From Purshia tridentata (taxonomy: Eukaryota > Streptophyta > Magnoliopsida > Rosales > Rosaceae), in contig QANT01002079.1 in the NCBI GenBank assembly GCA_003254885.1, forward strand, positions 1 through 33,034: a stretch of 33,034 nt of DNA, in the 5' to 3' direction. A program made the translations under genes and the position numbers. Shown piece by piece: positions 21,985-32,643 of the stretch. Position 1 is the first letter of the stretch, and each line of letters starts with the position of its first letter. The notes beneath the pieces are model-generated. The model saw only the letters and a program-made list of their open reading frames with translations, had not been told where the DNA came from and did no database searches.

Positions 21985-22716
21985 TGTTGCTGCAATGTCA
22001 AATTGTCAATCTGATGCGTGAGGGTCCTTAAAATTTCTTATTTCTACTGTGGGGATGAAATTAACCGGGCATACCACAGTTCTGTGTGTGTGTATCATGT
22101 ATCATCATCCAGCATACAAAGTGATGAGATCGTAGCATAGTTGTTAACTGTTTTCTCTATCCCTTAAGATTCTTTGGATTTGATGCTACGCATGTCGACA
22201 AGTGGTATAGACGTAAGGTGTACTTACTATATTCTAGTTTTTCTTGAGACCCTAATCCTTTACTCACCCTTTCCCAATAGTCCAATACCACTTTTTTTTT
22301 TTTTTTTNTTTTTTTTTTTTTTTGAACTTATCAATATCACTTGACCTAAAGCGCTTGGACTACTGTTTGCTAGTTTGATACTCAGTTGTTGTGGGAAAAA
22401 CTTGACTTAGACGAGGATGCGGACTAAAGGGGTGCATGAGACCCTTTAATTTACAAGAAAAAAAAACAAGAGAAAAAAATAGCATCCTCTATAGATATAT
22501 TCCAAAAATGAAAAAATAATTCATGTAACGCAACCTTGAGCTGTCAATTTTTTTCTTTTTTTTCTTTTTTTTAGAGAGATTAGACCTACATCAAGCATCC
22601 AAAATCTTTCACAAACATGGAATTGACATTGCAAGCGATCACTAATGAGAGAAATTTGGAGACTTGGTGTGACATCACAAGACATGCATAATAACAAATC
22701 AGTACCAATTGCCATT
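21985..22716. other. Convergent intergenic region with T-tract and one N
   Basis: Contains the 3' UTRs of the PYROXD2-like gene and the AP-3 sigma gene. A T-run of about 32 bases (22292-22323) includes an ambiguous base at 22308, so its length is probably not reliable. Several shorter A- or T-rich tracts follow (22445-22480, 22548-22572). No gene is seen. Confidence 0.6.
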
Positions 22717-24483
22717 CTATCGACTCCGCCAGCTCGAAACAGATTTTGGGACTAATGAGATGGAATTTGAGGCTGTTTCTAACCTGCATCAAAAGTAGCA
22801 TCTTCCAATAAATCAAATGAAAACAAGCACACAGACATGAGAGAGACAGAGAAGGAGAGATCACTTTGAGATATCTTCAACGACTTTCATAACTTCTTTT
22901 GAACTTGTTTCCAGCACTTGACCTCCAAAAATGATCTCATCCAATACAATATGCATCTGAAAAAAACACCAAAAAAAAAAAAACAGTTGAAGCATAGTTC
23001 AATAGAAATCCAAATATGCAATGCAAAAGGATTCATGAACCGTCAAGTAATATCTTCAAACATGAGATACACAATGAGCATTTTCTTTCAAAACAACAAT
23101 GATTTAATCCAATATCCACCCTTTTATGCAACATAGTCCATTCACAAAGCAAAACCAAATAATGTTTATAGAACTTTAACATTTTTCCAGTATTAAACAC
23201 ATGCAACACAGCACAAGTAAAAATCAAGGATGAGTACACAACCTTGCTGTAGTTGAGCACTACGTCAAGCTCGCATACATTTTTGAAGCATTTGTCCAGC
23301 GTTTCCACGAAAACTGAAGGAATTCGAATTGAAGTAAGAAAATCATCCAATCAAAGCAACACTTCATATAAAGAAGCACAAGCTTTATCATTAAGGATAA
23401 GCTAATCACGTTTAGATTCATCTTATTTGACATAGAAGGCACTAGTAACATAGTCTTTAGTCCAAATCAGTAACGTAGTCTTTGTCCATAACTTCAGCAA
23501 AACGAAATTTGTTTTAATATTAGTGAAGCGACTTAATTAAGCTACTAACACCCTCATTTCCCATGGCATATTATCACAAGCTTTAGCAAACTTTCTCCCT
23601 AAATTTCAGTTATTGCATTTCCAAAACGTAATATGTCATCTCATTTGAAAACTAAATTGCAATCAATCAATTTGTGATGATCTTCTTGTCAAAGGTACTG
23701 TAACTTCTAAATTTCAAAACTTGCATTCAGTGCTGGCTATATAATCTGGTTATGCTACATACCTTGTATCAAGTCAAGCATGGCAAGCTCGTTTTCAGAG
23801 CTATCAAATACAAAGACGAAGTACAAAGTTGCAAAGTGCTTGTACACAAGTCGAGTATCCTGCACAACAAATGAAGGGATTTGTATAGAGCAGCCAATTC
23901 GAGTAATCAATGCGAATAGAACATGAACATTTGTTTCAATTCAGATCATACAGAAACATAATAAATAGAAAGAAGCTGAAAATTTGAGGAAGAACGAATT
24001 GAAATACCGGACCGAAAATGGACTCCGCATCCATGAAATTGCTCACATTCTCAGCTCTACTGGATAATACTGCGTGGCAAGAAAATAAAACACGAATCCC
24101 TAATTTAGAGTAGAGATAGAGAGCTGTGAATATGAAAAGCAAACCAAACAAAATATGATGATGCTAAGATCCGCGTTGCTTATGCAGAAAACAAAAAATA
24201 GAAGATCAATTCCGCGAGAGAGAAGAGAGAACGAGCGAGAGAGACAGAAACAGAGACAGAGAGACAGAGAGAACCTCCATAGACGCTGCGGATGAGCTCC
24301 TGCTGCTTCTCCACAGGCTGACCTCAAAAATTGGAAAGACAGTCATTTTATTTGTAATCGTAGGCTCGTAGCAATAATAATATGCCCGAAAATAAAAGAT
24401 GGAAAGAGAAGGACCTGAAATTCGTAGAACTTGGCAAGGCGAGGCTTGCCCTGCGTGTTTATCACCATCACCGCCTGTATCAT
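22717..24483 (-). CDS. AP3S: AP-3 adaptor complex sigma subunit, 7 exons
   Basis: Exons in gene order: 24415-24483, 24275-24317, 24008-24069, 23763-23859, 23243-23313, 22865-22956, 22717-22783; 501 nt, 166 aa, the length of plant AP-3 sigma. The small adaptin signature is clear: GKPRLAKFY (12-20), PVEKQQELIR, then RLVYKHFATLYFVFVFDSSENELAMLDLIQ (61-90) and FVETLDKCFKNVCELD. The FGGQVLETSS block and the C-terminal SISLVPKSVSSWRSR distinguish plant AP-3 sigma from AP-1/AP-2. The subunit forms part of the heterotetramer that sorts cargo from the trans-Golgi network or endosomes to the vacuole. The last intron (22784-22864) starts with a weak GTGATC donor; retention puts a TGA directly after Lys145. 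Intron 2 begins with a long CT-rich tract. Confidence 0.93.
24188..24273. repeat. GA/CT-rich low-complexity tract in AP-3 sigma intron 2
   Basis: GAGAGA, GACAGA and related units run to the splice donor at 24273-24274. On the coding (minus) strand the intron opens with a pyrimidine-rich tract, unusual at a donor side. Confidence 0.7.
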
Positions 24484-25454
24484 CTCGTCTCGAAAAAGAG
24501 TAGTTTTCCAATCAATTCAGAGTACACAGAAGAACAGATCCATACTCTTCTGGTCACTGCTCCCTCGTAAATCAACAATTTATACTTTAACCCCCACAGC
24601 TTTTTCACCTGGCCCTCCTTTGGGGTGTATTCGTAAATTGCTTAAAACGGAATACTAAATGTCAAACAAGCAGTGTCATGTCTGCGGAGCCCATTTAACT
24701 TGGGCCACTTTACTCGTTTAATAATCATGTGGTGCTCGTGTCAACTTGTAACTGAAACATAGGCCCTGTATGACCTACGATCTTCGAAATATTCGTGTTC
24801 ATGAAATATTCGTGTAGTGTCTTAAATGGCCAAACTTATGAGCCATTTTCTCTTTTTGAGAAACACTTGCATGTTCCCGTTACAAGGAACATAGTATAAC
24901 TAGAAAATAAAGAAAAAGAAAAAAAAGAAAAAAAAAGAAAAAAGAGAGATCGATGATGCCCTTTTTCTTTTTCTTTTTTAGTAATGTCACGTTTTCATAA
25001 CGAAAATAAGCAAGTTTCTCTCTTTTGGTAAACCGAATTAATAAATATTATTTATTAATTTAGTTTGCTTAGGTCTTGTAATTAAATTTTAGACTCCAAC
25101 AAATATTGACGTGTTTTTCGCGTTAAAAGTTTTTTAAAAAGAAAATTTTAATATTTTAAACAAGTCTTATTTGTATTTTGTGTTCCTACTTGGATTGTTT
25201 TATGCTGATACTTGAGCAACTCATTTCGTACTTGAACCGTGCTTGTTTTAACCCGGTCCGTTTGTATATCTAATCTTACTGTACGTACCATGTGGGGCAT
25301 ACCAGGAGATTACAATCCATTCAACGTGGACGAAATAAATAATCAAAATAGCGCGTCAAACAAGCCCTAGTAAACGAAGCACAAATGGAAAGGGAACAAA
25401 GCAAACCAAAACCCTTGCCTCCTTTTTTTTGGCGGCGATTCAGCATCATCTTAA
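24484..25454. promoter_or_regulatory. Divergent intergenic region between AP-3 sigma and methyltransferase
   Basis: AGCCCA at 24688-24693 and TGGGCC at 24701-24706 are site II-type elements on the AP-3 sigma side. An A/G tract (24908-24949) faces a CT tract (24961-24979), so the pair could fold as a hairpin. A near-palindrome of 23 bp with arms ATTAATAAATA lies at 25037-25059. GAAATATTCGTGT occurs twice near 24786 and 24802. No coding gene is seen. Confidence 0.5.
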
Positions 25455-26252
25455 ATGGCCGCTAAAGAAGACGATGAAGACGACGTAGCAATAAACCCCT
25501 TCACCATGCTCCTTTCAGACGACCAAGACGAAGCGAAGACTGCAGAAACCCAACAGCTCCAGCAGCATTGCCTCCGCTCCATCAACTCCACCATCCTCAC
25601 CAGGCAGCTCCCATCTCAAGGCCTCTCCTTCCAGCTCTGGCCCGCTGCCACCACATTCCTCACCCTCCTCGACGACCACCGCCGCGACCCCACTACCAGC
25701 CCCCTCGGCCCCACCCTCTCCGCCTTGGCCTCCATCCCAACCCGCCCTCTCAGAATCCTCGAACTCGGCTCCGGCACCGGCCTCGTGGGAATTGCCGCCG
25801 CTGTCACGCTCGGCGCTAGCGTCACGGTCACCGACCTCCCTCACGTCATCGACAACCTGAAATTCAATGCGGAAGCGAACGCCAACGTTTTGGCCCAGAA
25901 CGGCGGGGAAGTCCGCGTGGCAGCGCTGAGGTGGGGAGAGGCGGAGGACGTGGAGGTGACTGGGCGGGAGTTTGATCTTATCGTGGCCTCGGATGTAGTG
26001 TATCACGATCACCTTTACGAGCCCCTCTTAAAAACGTTGTCGTTTCTGGTGGTAGATGAGAAAATGGTGTTTGTGATGGCCCACCTCAGGAGGTGGAAAA
26101 AGGACTCAGTCTTCTTCAAGAAGGCCAGGAAGCTTTTCGATGTCGATGTTTTGCACGTGGATCGTCCGTGCGACGGTTCAAGGGTCGGAGTTATTGTTTT
26201 CCGTTTTACTGGGAAACCAAGTAGGAGATTGTCAAGCAATGGAAATGCCTAA
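25455..26252 (+). CDS. METTL21-type protein N-lysine methyltransferase, intronless
   Basis: A single 265-codon open frame. The acidic N-terminus (KEDDEDD) precedes LSFQLWPAATTF, the segment typical of the Methyltransf_16 (METTL21) family. SAM-binding motif I is ILELGSGTGLVGI (101-113), followed by an acidic turn VTDLPHV (125-131). The family signature DVVYH (180-184), equivalent to the (D/E)xxY post-motif, follows FDLIVAS. METTL21 enzymes trimethylate lysines on chaperones, elongation factors or related proteins; the substrate here cannot be told. Exons are absent, and base composition is much richer in G+C than in neighbours, especially 25540-25830, with many CCN codons. It diverges from AP-3 sigma and converges with Vps39. 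An antisense open frame at 25515-26012 is a shadow of this GC-rich stretch. Confidence 0.9.
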   Translation: MAAKEDDEDDVAINPFTMLLSDDQDEAKTAETQQLQQHCLRSINSTILTRQLPSQGLSFQLWPAATTFLTLLDDHRRDPTTSPLGPTLSALASIPTRPLRILELGSGTGLVGIAAAVTLGASVTVTDLPHVIDNLKFNAEANANVLAQNGGEVRVAALRWGEAEDVEVTGREFDLIVASDVVYHDHLYEPLLKTLSFLVVDEKMVFVMAHLRRWKKDSVFFKKARKLFDVDVLHVDRPCDGSRVGVIVFRFTGKPSRRLSSNGNA

Positions 26253-26612
26253 AACCATCGCAATCAATCATAATTTTGGATTTTTGTTTTATGGAGCTCA
26301 CAAACTTCTTATAACCACAATGCATTTTAATTTTTTTTCTTCAACTCAAAATCAATACCAATCTTTTTACAATCTTTACAAATTAAAGGTGGCCAACAAA
26401 GGATCACTCACACCCTCGCACTCCCAACACAATATACAATACGAGACTAGGCCGAATGGCACACCAGCATTGTAGCAACACCCAGAATGCTTGGAGTGCC
26501 TACAGACCCTGTCATTACACAGCCGAAATGTATGCTCAAATTGCAGCATTTGAATTTGCTGACCAAATTTGGGGGAAGACATTTCATTTGCCCGCATATG
26601 AATACTTGGTCT
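26253..26612. other. Convergent intergenic region, 360 bp
   Basis: Both flanking genes end here, so both 3' UTRs lie in or overlap this stretch. No gene or repeat is seen. Confidence 0.5.
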
Positions 26613-29600
26613 TCATCGCTTCCTTAGTGGCGATCCTCTGCCCACAGTTTTCATACTTTGCGAGTCTCTAAAGCAAACAAAGTGCACAAGTGTTTTCCCG
26701 TTCGGATACACGGCAAAAACACTTGTTCCTATTTTCTTCTTGCAAAGGGAGCACGTGCTATCACTGGTGATCTTAACCACTCCTTTCCTTTGCTCGTAAA
26801 GTTCATCTTTAACCTGTTTTAACATAATGGTTTATTTAGAAAAAGTTAAGGTTGCGGTCCAAGTTTAAATTTGTTAAAGTAAATAACTGGGTGAGCTAAG
26901 TATTATATCAACTGCAAATAGATCAAGCCTAAGATACCCTACTAATTCCCCAACTGAGATTTCAAGCAGAATATATGCATACCTGCAGATTCTCACTTTG
27001 TCTCAAATTCTTTATCACTGAAAGATTCCTGTAAGCTTCACTGGATTTTCTTAGAAGGGGTCCCATAAATGGAAGCAAGTTCTGCAGAAAAATGATGATA
27101 ATACATGGCTTCAGCATGGAGATCAAGATAAAACCATGTCTGAACAAAGCGGATTGAACATATCAACATTGATGCTTTACTATAATTTTTAAGAACAAAT
27201 TTGAAAGATTATTTTCCACAATTTGCAAACACGTTATGTTATGGTAGATAAATCATAAAACGAGGGTGACACTCATGATCAGATATTATTTGAGATACCT
27301 TGCCTTGTCAGGTTATCTGAAATGAATTTAACTAGTTGCTTACGCCCATAAATCCTTAATCAATATGATCAATACCTGTAGTTTAGTTTCCCTTGGCAAA
27401 AGTTTGAGTGCCTGAGCTCCATTTATTCTGTCCCACCTTCGGCTCAACAAATCAAGGACCTCATCAAGCATGATTGTTGACCCTCCTTCCTCACTAGATT
27501 CATCTGCATCTCCATCACTCCTGCCACTGTCAGTGCTACTTTGACTGACTCGTATGTCCTCTGCTCCCTCTATTGCAGCAATTTTCTTAGTTCCACGACC
27601 TCCTCTACTTTTAAAAGTATTTGCAGAACCAACCTTTGGTGTGCCTGTATTCTGAGGTGATACTAAATTTGTAATTCGCTTCTCAAAGCTCTTGGTTGTT
27701 CTCCTCGGATTAAGATAAATTTGCAATAGAGTGAGGTATATATTGCTAGAAGATTTTGAAGACGGTTGATGAACCAATAACTCATATACTCGATCACAAT
27801 AGGAGAGCGCCAGCTCAGGAACATGAAGCTACAAGAGCAAAGAACTTAATCTATTCAAAGAAGATTCATAGGGAAAAAATATATATATATATATTATATA
27901 TATATATTTTATTGGATGTGAACGTATAGAAAATACCTTATGAACATATAGGGATAAGGCAAGCTCATGTTGGTTCATTTTTCCCAACAAAATTGCACGC
28001 TCTTCGTATAAAGCATCCGCAGGAAGACGTTTCAACAAAGCCTCTGGACTATATCCTGAGATACTCTCTAAAGCAGACAATAATTTCTTTCTGGTGGAGG
28101 AGTAAGTTTGCTCATCCCATTTCTTCTCAGCAGTTAAAGCTGCATGCCAATCAAGTACTTCTGACAGATAGATATGTACCTGTCATGCACTAATCCATTA
28201 AAATGCAGTTTTGATTGGTAAAAACAGGCACACTATTGCTATCACCTAAGTTCATAGAAACTGCTACAGAGTTTTGGCACCACAAATCTGTTCTTCCAAA
28301 TTTATCTTTTTAGCTCCTTGGCAACCCCAAATGGATCCTAAATTCCAACTAATAACTGCTTTTAAAATTTGTGAATAAAGCATAAATCTTTACCATTTCA
28401 TTTTGCAGATTTCCAGAGATCCCATTTTCATCCATTGCAAGCATAAGCTCTAAGTATCTGGCCTGCATGTTTGGAGCATGCTGCTTCAAATAAGAGTTGA
28501 CCAGGTCTGCTGGGATATTTCCAGTCAAAAAGAGCTCAATTGTCTGTGTTGGACAACTTTCGAGAACAAGCATTGAATACTCCAAGACAAGCATGGGATC
28601 AGTCCCACAAAGAGGCTGCATAAGAAAATCCACCAAGTCTACTAAGATATTTTACACATATACTGGTTTCAAATTAACTTATCAAATAATCAAGTTCCTA
28701 ACACAAAGCATTCTCCAAAACAAAGGCAAAGTTGTGTGCTGGTTGCTAGAAAATCAAAGTCTATCTGTTGTATGAAACCAAATTTTATTGTTCTATCATT
28801 CACAAAGGAAGCCATCACATCACAATCTTCACTGTTTATATTACACACTATATGGAAAAACATAAGATGATAATGATGCTTTCAAAGCTTAAAGAGTTTT
28901 CTGTCACAATTTAAAATCTCCCCAAAAAATTTAAATAAAAAAATTTAAGTGTTCAAGGGCACAAATCAAATTAGAGGAAGCTGTGGAAATAAATAGAAAA
29001 TTAGCCCTCCTTTCATAGTTTAAATTGATCTAGCAACTTATGCTTTATATAAGACATGATATACACCAAGGATTGCTGCAAAGCTACCATCTGGTTCCAG
29101 ACTCCAATATGACTAGAATATTTAATTGCACTTATGATCAAAGTCATCAAACAATTTGAGAAAACTTACCTTGAGATATTCAATGATTGACTCAGGCTTT
29201 AACCTTTGAATCAGTTCAGCATGCACTTGGTTGGATTTTGACTCTTCTACTAATTGATGCAAAAGTTTTAGAGCTTCATGGTGCATTGCATTGCACTTGT
29301 AAAGTTCTAACAAGGCAGCGTAATGATTATTTTTTTGGAGAATCTCCTCACATATTTTTACATCACAGTAGTTAAGACCTTTCAGTAATTCCAAAGCCAC
29401 TGAAGACTGTCCAGTAAGAAGTAGAGCTTGCAGTAGTGCTGTATCCAGTATTGCTGCCATCTCCCTAGCACCGGAGGTAACTGGGATGCTGCCACGCCCC
29501 TGAGGTACCAAACATAACGTCAATTGTTTGTTGATATCACACTTGTAATAAAAAACAATGACTATATCAATATGCAAAGAGGTATTCATTTTGTGCTAGA

Positions 29601-32511
29601 TTCAGCATGCATGCAAGCACATGCACAAGGTCATAAATATTGGACTTGACTGGAAAAACTAACTTCTGAAATTTGAGTTATGCAAACAGGTTAATATAAT
29701 ATAACAATGCATGGTCGTTCAGTTTGACAGCCCTGTGATTCATTTGGTATCAAGCTAACTTTAATTTTGAGTAAACCAACCATAGCCTATGCTTTTTGCA
29801 TTAAAAGCCATAAGAAATAGTTTGACAGACATAGATAGAACTCTTTCTTCTTTTTATACCAAAGAAGTCACAATATCTGAGTTTTGAAAAAAAAACTAGC
29901 ATGCTGATTATGGTTTGACACAAAATCCTGATCTCCAGGCTCATAACGCATATGAAAATTTGTGAATCAATACTGACATATGGAAACCACAGAAAAGAAA
30001 TATAAGTAGTTTACCTTGTTTGATTTCTTAAACCTATTAGATTCATAGGATGCAAAATTGTCTCCAACAGCATCTAAAACCACCTCTTCTGTCCCCTCAG
30101 AAGTGGCCTTTTCAATTATACTGTATCGTTTTTTCTGTAAGAACTTAATGAGAGCCATGAGAGTGTTATGGCTCATTTTCTTGGACTCAAGTGCTGCACT
30201 CTCCTCAGAGTCCAGTAGATGTGCCGGGGGAGAGGGTTCCATATCATCTGATATACCAGATGAACCTCTTGAGAGATATGACAAATCCCCAGAAATATCC
30301 ATCAGCTTCTCTGGCTCAGCAACCATAGTTGTCTTAGGAAGAACAATAGATGGATACAAAGAAAGTACATAGGTTATATCTACTTGAGATGCCACAAAAT
30401 GCTCCATGGCGTCCTCATAGGCCCCATTATCAAAAAGATGGTGAGCATATCTGCAACATAATAACACAAACTCCTTTAACATATAATAAAAAGGCATGGA
30501 ACAAGTTTACATGCAGCAGCCAGTGATGAATTCTTTAAATCTACACAATCAAAGCATTTTTAGAAAGCATGTCGAGTAAACTTTCAACATAGTTCAGCAT
30601 TACAAACCATACTTATGTACTGTCTGATGTACTCCACATTAAATAGAACCTAAATATCTGCTTAAGACAGAATGTCATATTACTTTAGAGTTGGAGCTGC
30701 TTCAGATCCAACACAATGGTCTGTACAGGAAACCTACCTAGGTATACACAGGCTGAGCCTAAATTTAAGAAAACCCAAACCAGCCCAACATCTGATCAGG
30801 CTCTATAACTTAAGGCTGATAAGAATAATATCACATGTCCATATGTGGTGCCCTGGCCATTGGCAACCCCAAATATATAAATAGCTCCAAAACCCAAAAA
30901 TCTCTTTTCAATATGAAAGGTTCTTACCTCTGCAAAAACTCACACAATGCAGACATGGCTTTTACCCAAATGCATGTTAAATGCAATACAAAGACATAAA
31001 TTATGCTGTGATTTTAGAACAATAAATTAGTGCATTCACATAAATGCAATGAGGAAAAAAAAAAAGCTGAAAATATTTACCTTATATGAATTGACCCCTC
31101 CTTTGCAGCTCTAAGACTTGCTTCTTCAGGTGGAAGCATCTTACACAATGCCAACGCTTCCTCAAAATCACCAGATGCTGTTAATTGTACAATCTGCAAG
31201 GCAAAGACACAATTCTTACCCACTTCCCAAAGAAGATGGTGCATCCACACTACAACTGTAGTCTGATACCATTAGCAAAAGCATTGGGAATACCTGGGCA
31301 CCAAGAGGAACAGGGAAGAGACCATAAACAGCATTCTCTAATGCAACAATCACAGCATTGTTGCTTTGGAGAATATGACAAGCATTTCGAAGAACAACAG
31401 TTTGTATCAACGGATATGGAGCTCGAAGTGACCGAATCTGCAAAACATAATTGGCAGAAAAAAAGGTATAACTGCCCAGCGTCTTGCAAAAGTAGAGAAG
31501 AAGAAAGAAGCAACTCTTGCATAGCAGATGAGGTCCAGCCTACCTCTACATATCTTGGTAACAGAGCTATTGCATATGGCTTCTGAATAACAACAACCGT
31601 AGGAGCCTCCGACCAACAAACCCTGCCTTCTTGAAGAAGTTTCCCATTTTGGTCCACAAAAACCCCAATGTTATCCTAAAACAAAGGAATTCTAATCACT
31701 CATTGGTAACACTTTTACTCCTTAAAACACAAATCAAATGGTGAATGAAGAAAAAGCAACTGAATACCTTCCCGAGAAGAAGCTCCCCAGAAGGAAGAGA
31801 GACCACCAATGGCGGCGCTAGTCTCCCCGATGGAAACACCTCAGACAATGCACCATTTGTAGCATTCAATATCATGTACTCTCTTCTAATCCCTATACAT
31901 ATATTCTCTCCACACCATGACATCGACTTCACCACATCTGGAACTCCAAATTCTTTCACTTCCACAAATCCTCGTCCCCCTAAAACCATTCAAACTAATT
32001 CAATTTCGTATAAATTCAATAATTTGAGCATTTTTTCAGTAAAATCTCTAAACAATAAGAATGAATTCATAAGATTATTACCGTCGTGTCTGAAAATACA
32101 GACCCTCTTCTGCCTCGCGAAGCACAAGAAGCCTCTGCGGTCGTCCCAGGAGTAGACATTGGCTCCCTTGGCCTTCGTGATGACGGCGATGGTCCCCAAG
32201 TTTGGGAGGCCATGAAATGCAATCGATTCCGAGAGCGATAACAGGAGTTCTCTGGACTCCAAGACCTCCATTGAAACCAGAGGCTTCTTTGAAAACCCGG
32301 ACACGTTCCTCTCCAGCGAATACGCTTCGTTTTGCAGCTGTGAGTGGTAGTCGGACGGTGGGGAACGAACACCGGAGGAGTCTGGAGCGTAGATTCGGAG
32401 AGATCCATCGGAGCAGCCGAGGAGGAGCTTTGAGCCGTACGATTCAATGGCCTCGATCTTAGTCGGGCAGTCGCTGATGAGCTCGAAGGAATCATAGGCA
32501 CTGTGGACCAT
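26613..32511 (-). CDS. VPS39: Vam6/Vps39-like HOPS/CORVET tethering protein, 12 exons
   Basis: Exons in gene order: 32082-32511, 31768-31979, 31544-31675, 31294-31437, 31081-31193, 30015-30450, 29170-29499, 28394-28615, 27937-28179, 27376-27828, 26983-27081, 26613-26813; 3015 nt, 1004 aa. The N-terminal third (about 1-300) is a CNH/beta-propeller-like domain. An alpha-solenoid (clathrin-like repeats, Vps39 domain 1) covers roughly 300-760, broken by a Ser/acidic insert in exon 6. The C-terminal Vps39 domain 2 ends in a zinc-finger-like C959-x2-C962...H982-x2-C985. Another Ser/Glu-rich linker (DSGRSDGDADESSEEGG) lies in exon 10. Vps39 bridges Rab7-type GTPases and the tethering core for fusion at the vacuole/late endosome. 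The ATG chosen (MVHSAYDSFEL) matches the family start; an in-frame ATG at 32643 would add 44 residues. Confidence 0.93.
27879..27909. repeat. (AT)n microsatellite in Vps39 intron 9
   Basis: Alternating AT run interrupted once by ATT near its centre, within the intron 27829-27936 between exons 9 and 10. It makes up about a third of that intron, and is likely polymorphic. Confidence 0.85.
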
Positions 32512-32643
32512 GTCGTCGTCGTCGTCTTTCGACGTTCGCTTCTGTGTTCGGAGTTTCGGGACCAAATGGCAGTGATGATGATTATAGAGCTCTAACTGAT
32601 ACGACGTCGTTTGCCCTTCATAATTTCTTTTGTTTTTTAACAT
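32512..32643 (-). promoter_or_regulatory. Vps39 leader region with palindromic ACGACGTCGT
   Basis: The stretch before the Vps39 start codon contains the perfect palindrome ACGACGTCGT at 32601-32610, with GACGTC (a bZIP C-box core) at its centre. Reading frame stays open back to 32643, so part may be coding if an upstream ATG is used. Confidence 0.4.

Noticed and set aside
25515..26012. 165-aa antisense open frame
   Set aside because: Lies opposite the GC-rich part of the methyltransferase gene. It is Gly/Glu/Val-rich by codon shadow, with no recognisable motif.
30650..30900. Possible transposon remnant in Vps39 intron 5 (segment with AAACCCAAACCAGCCCAAC)
   Set aside because: No terminal repeats or target duplication could be found by eye.
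31185..31657. 133-135 aa frames on both strands
   Set aside because: They overlap Vps39 exons 3 and 4 and their intron; the spliced Vps39 frame explains the coding signal.
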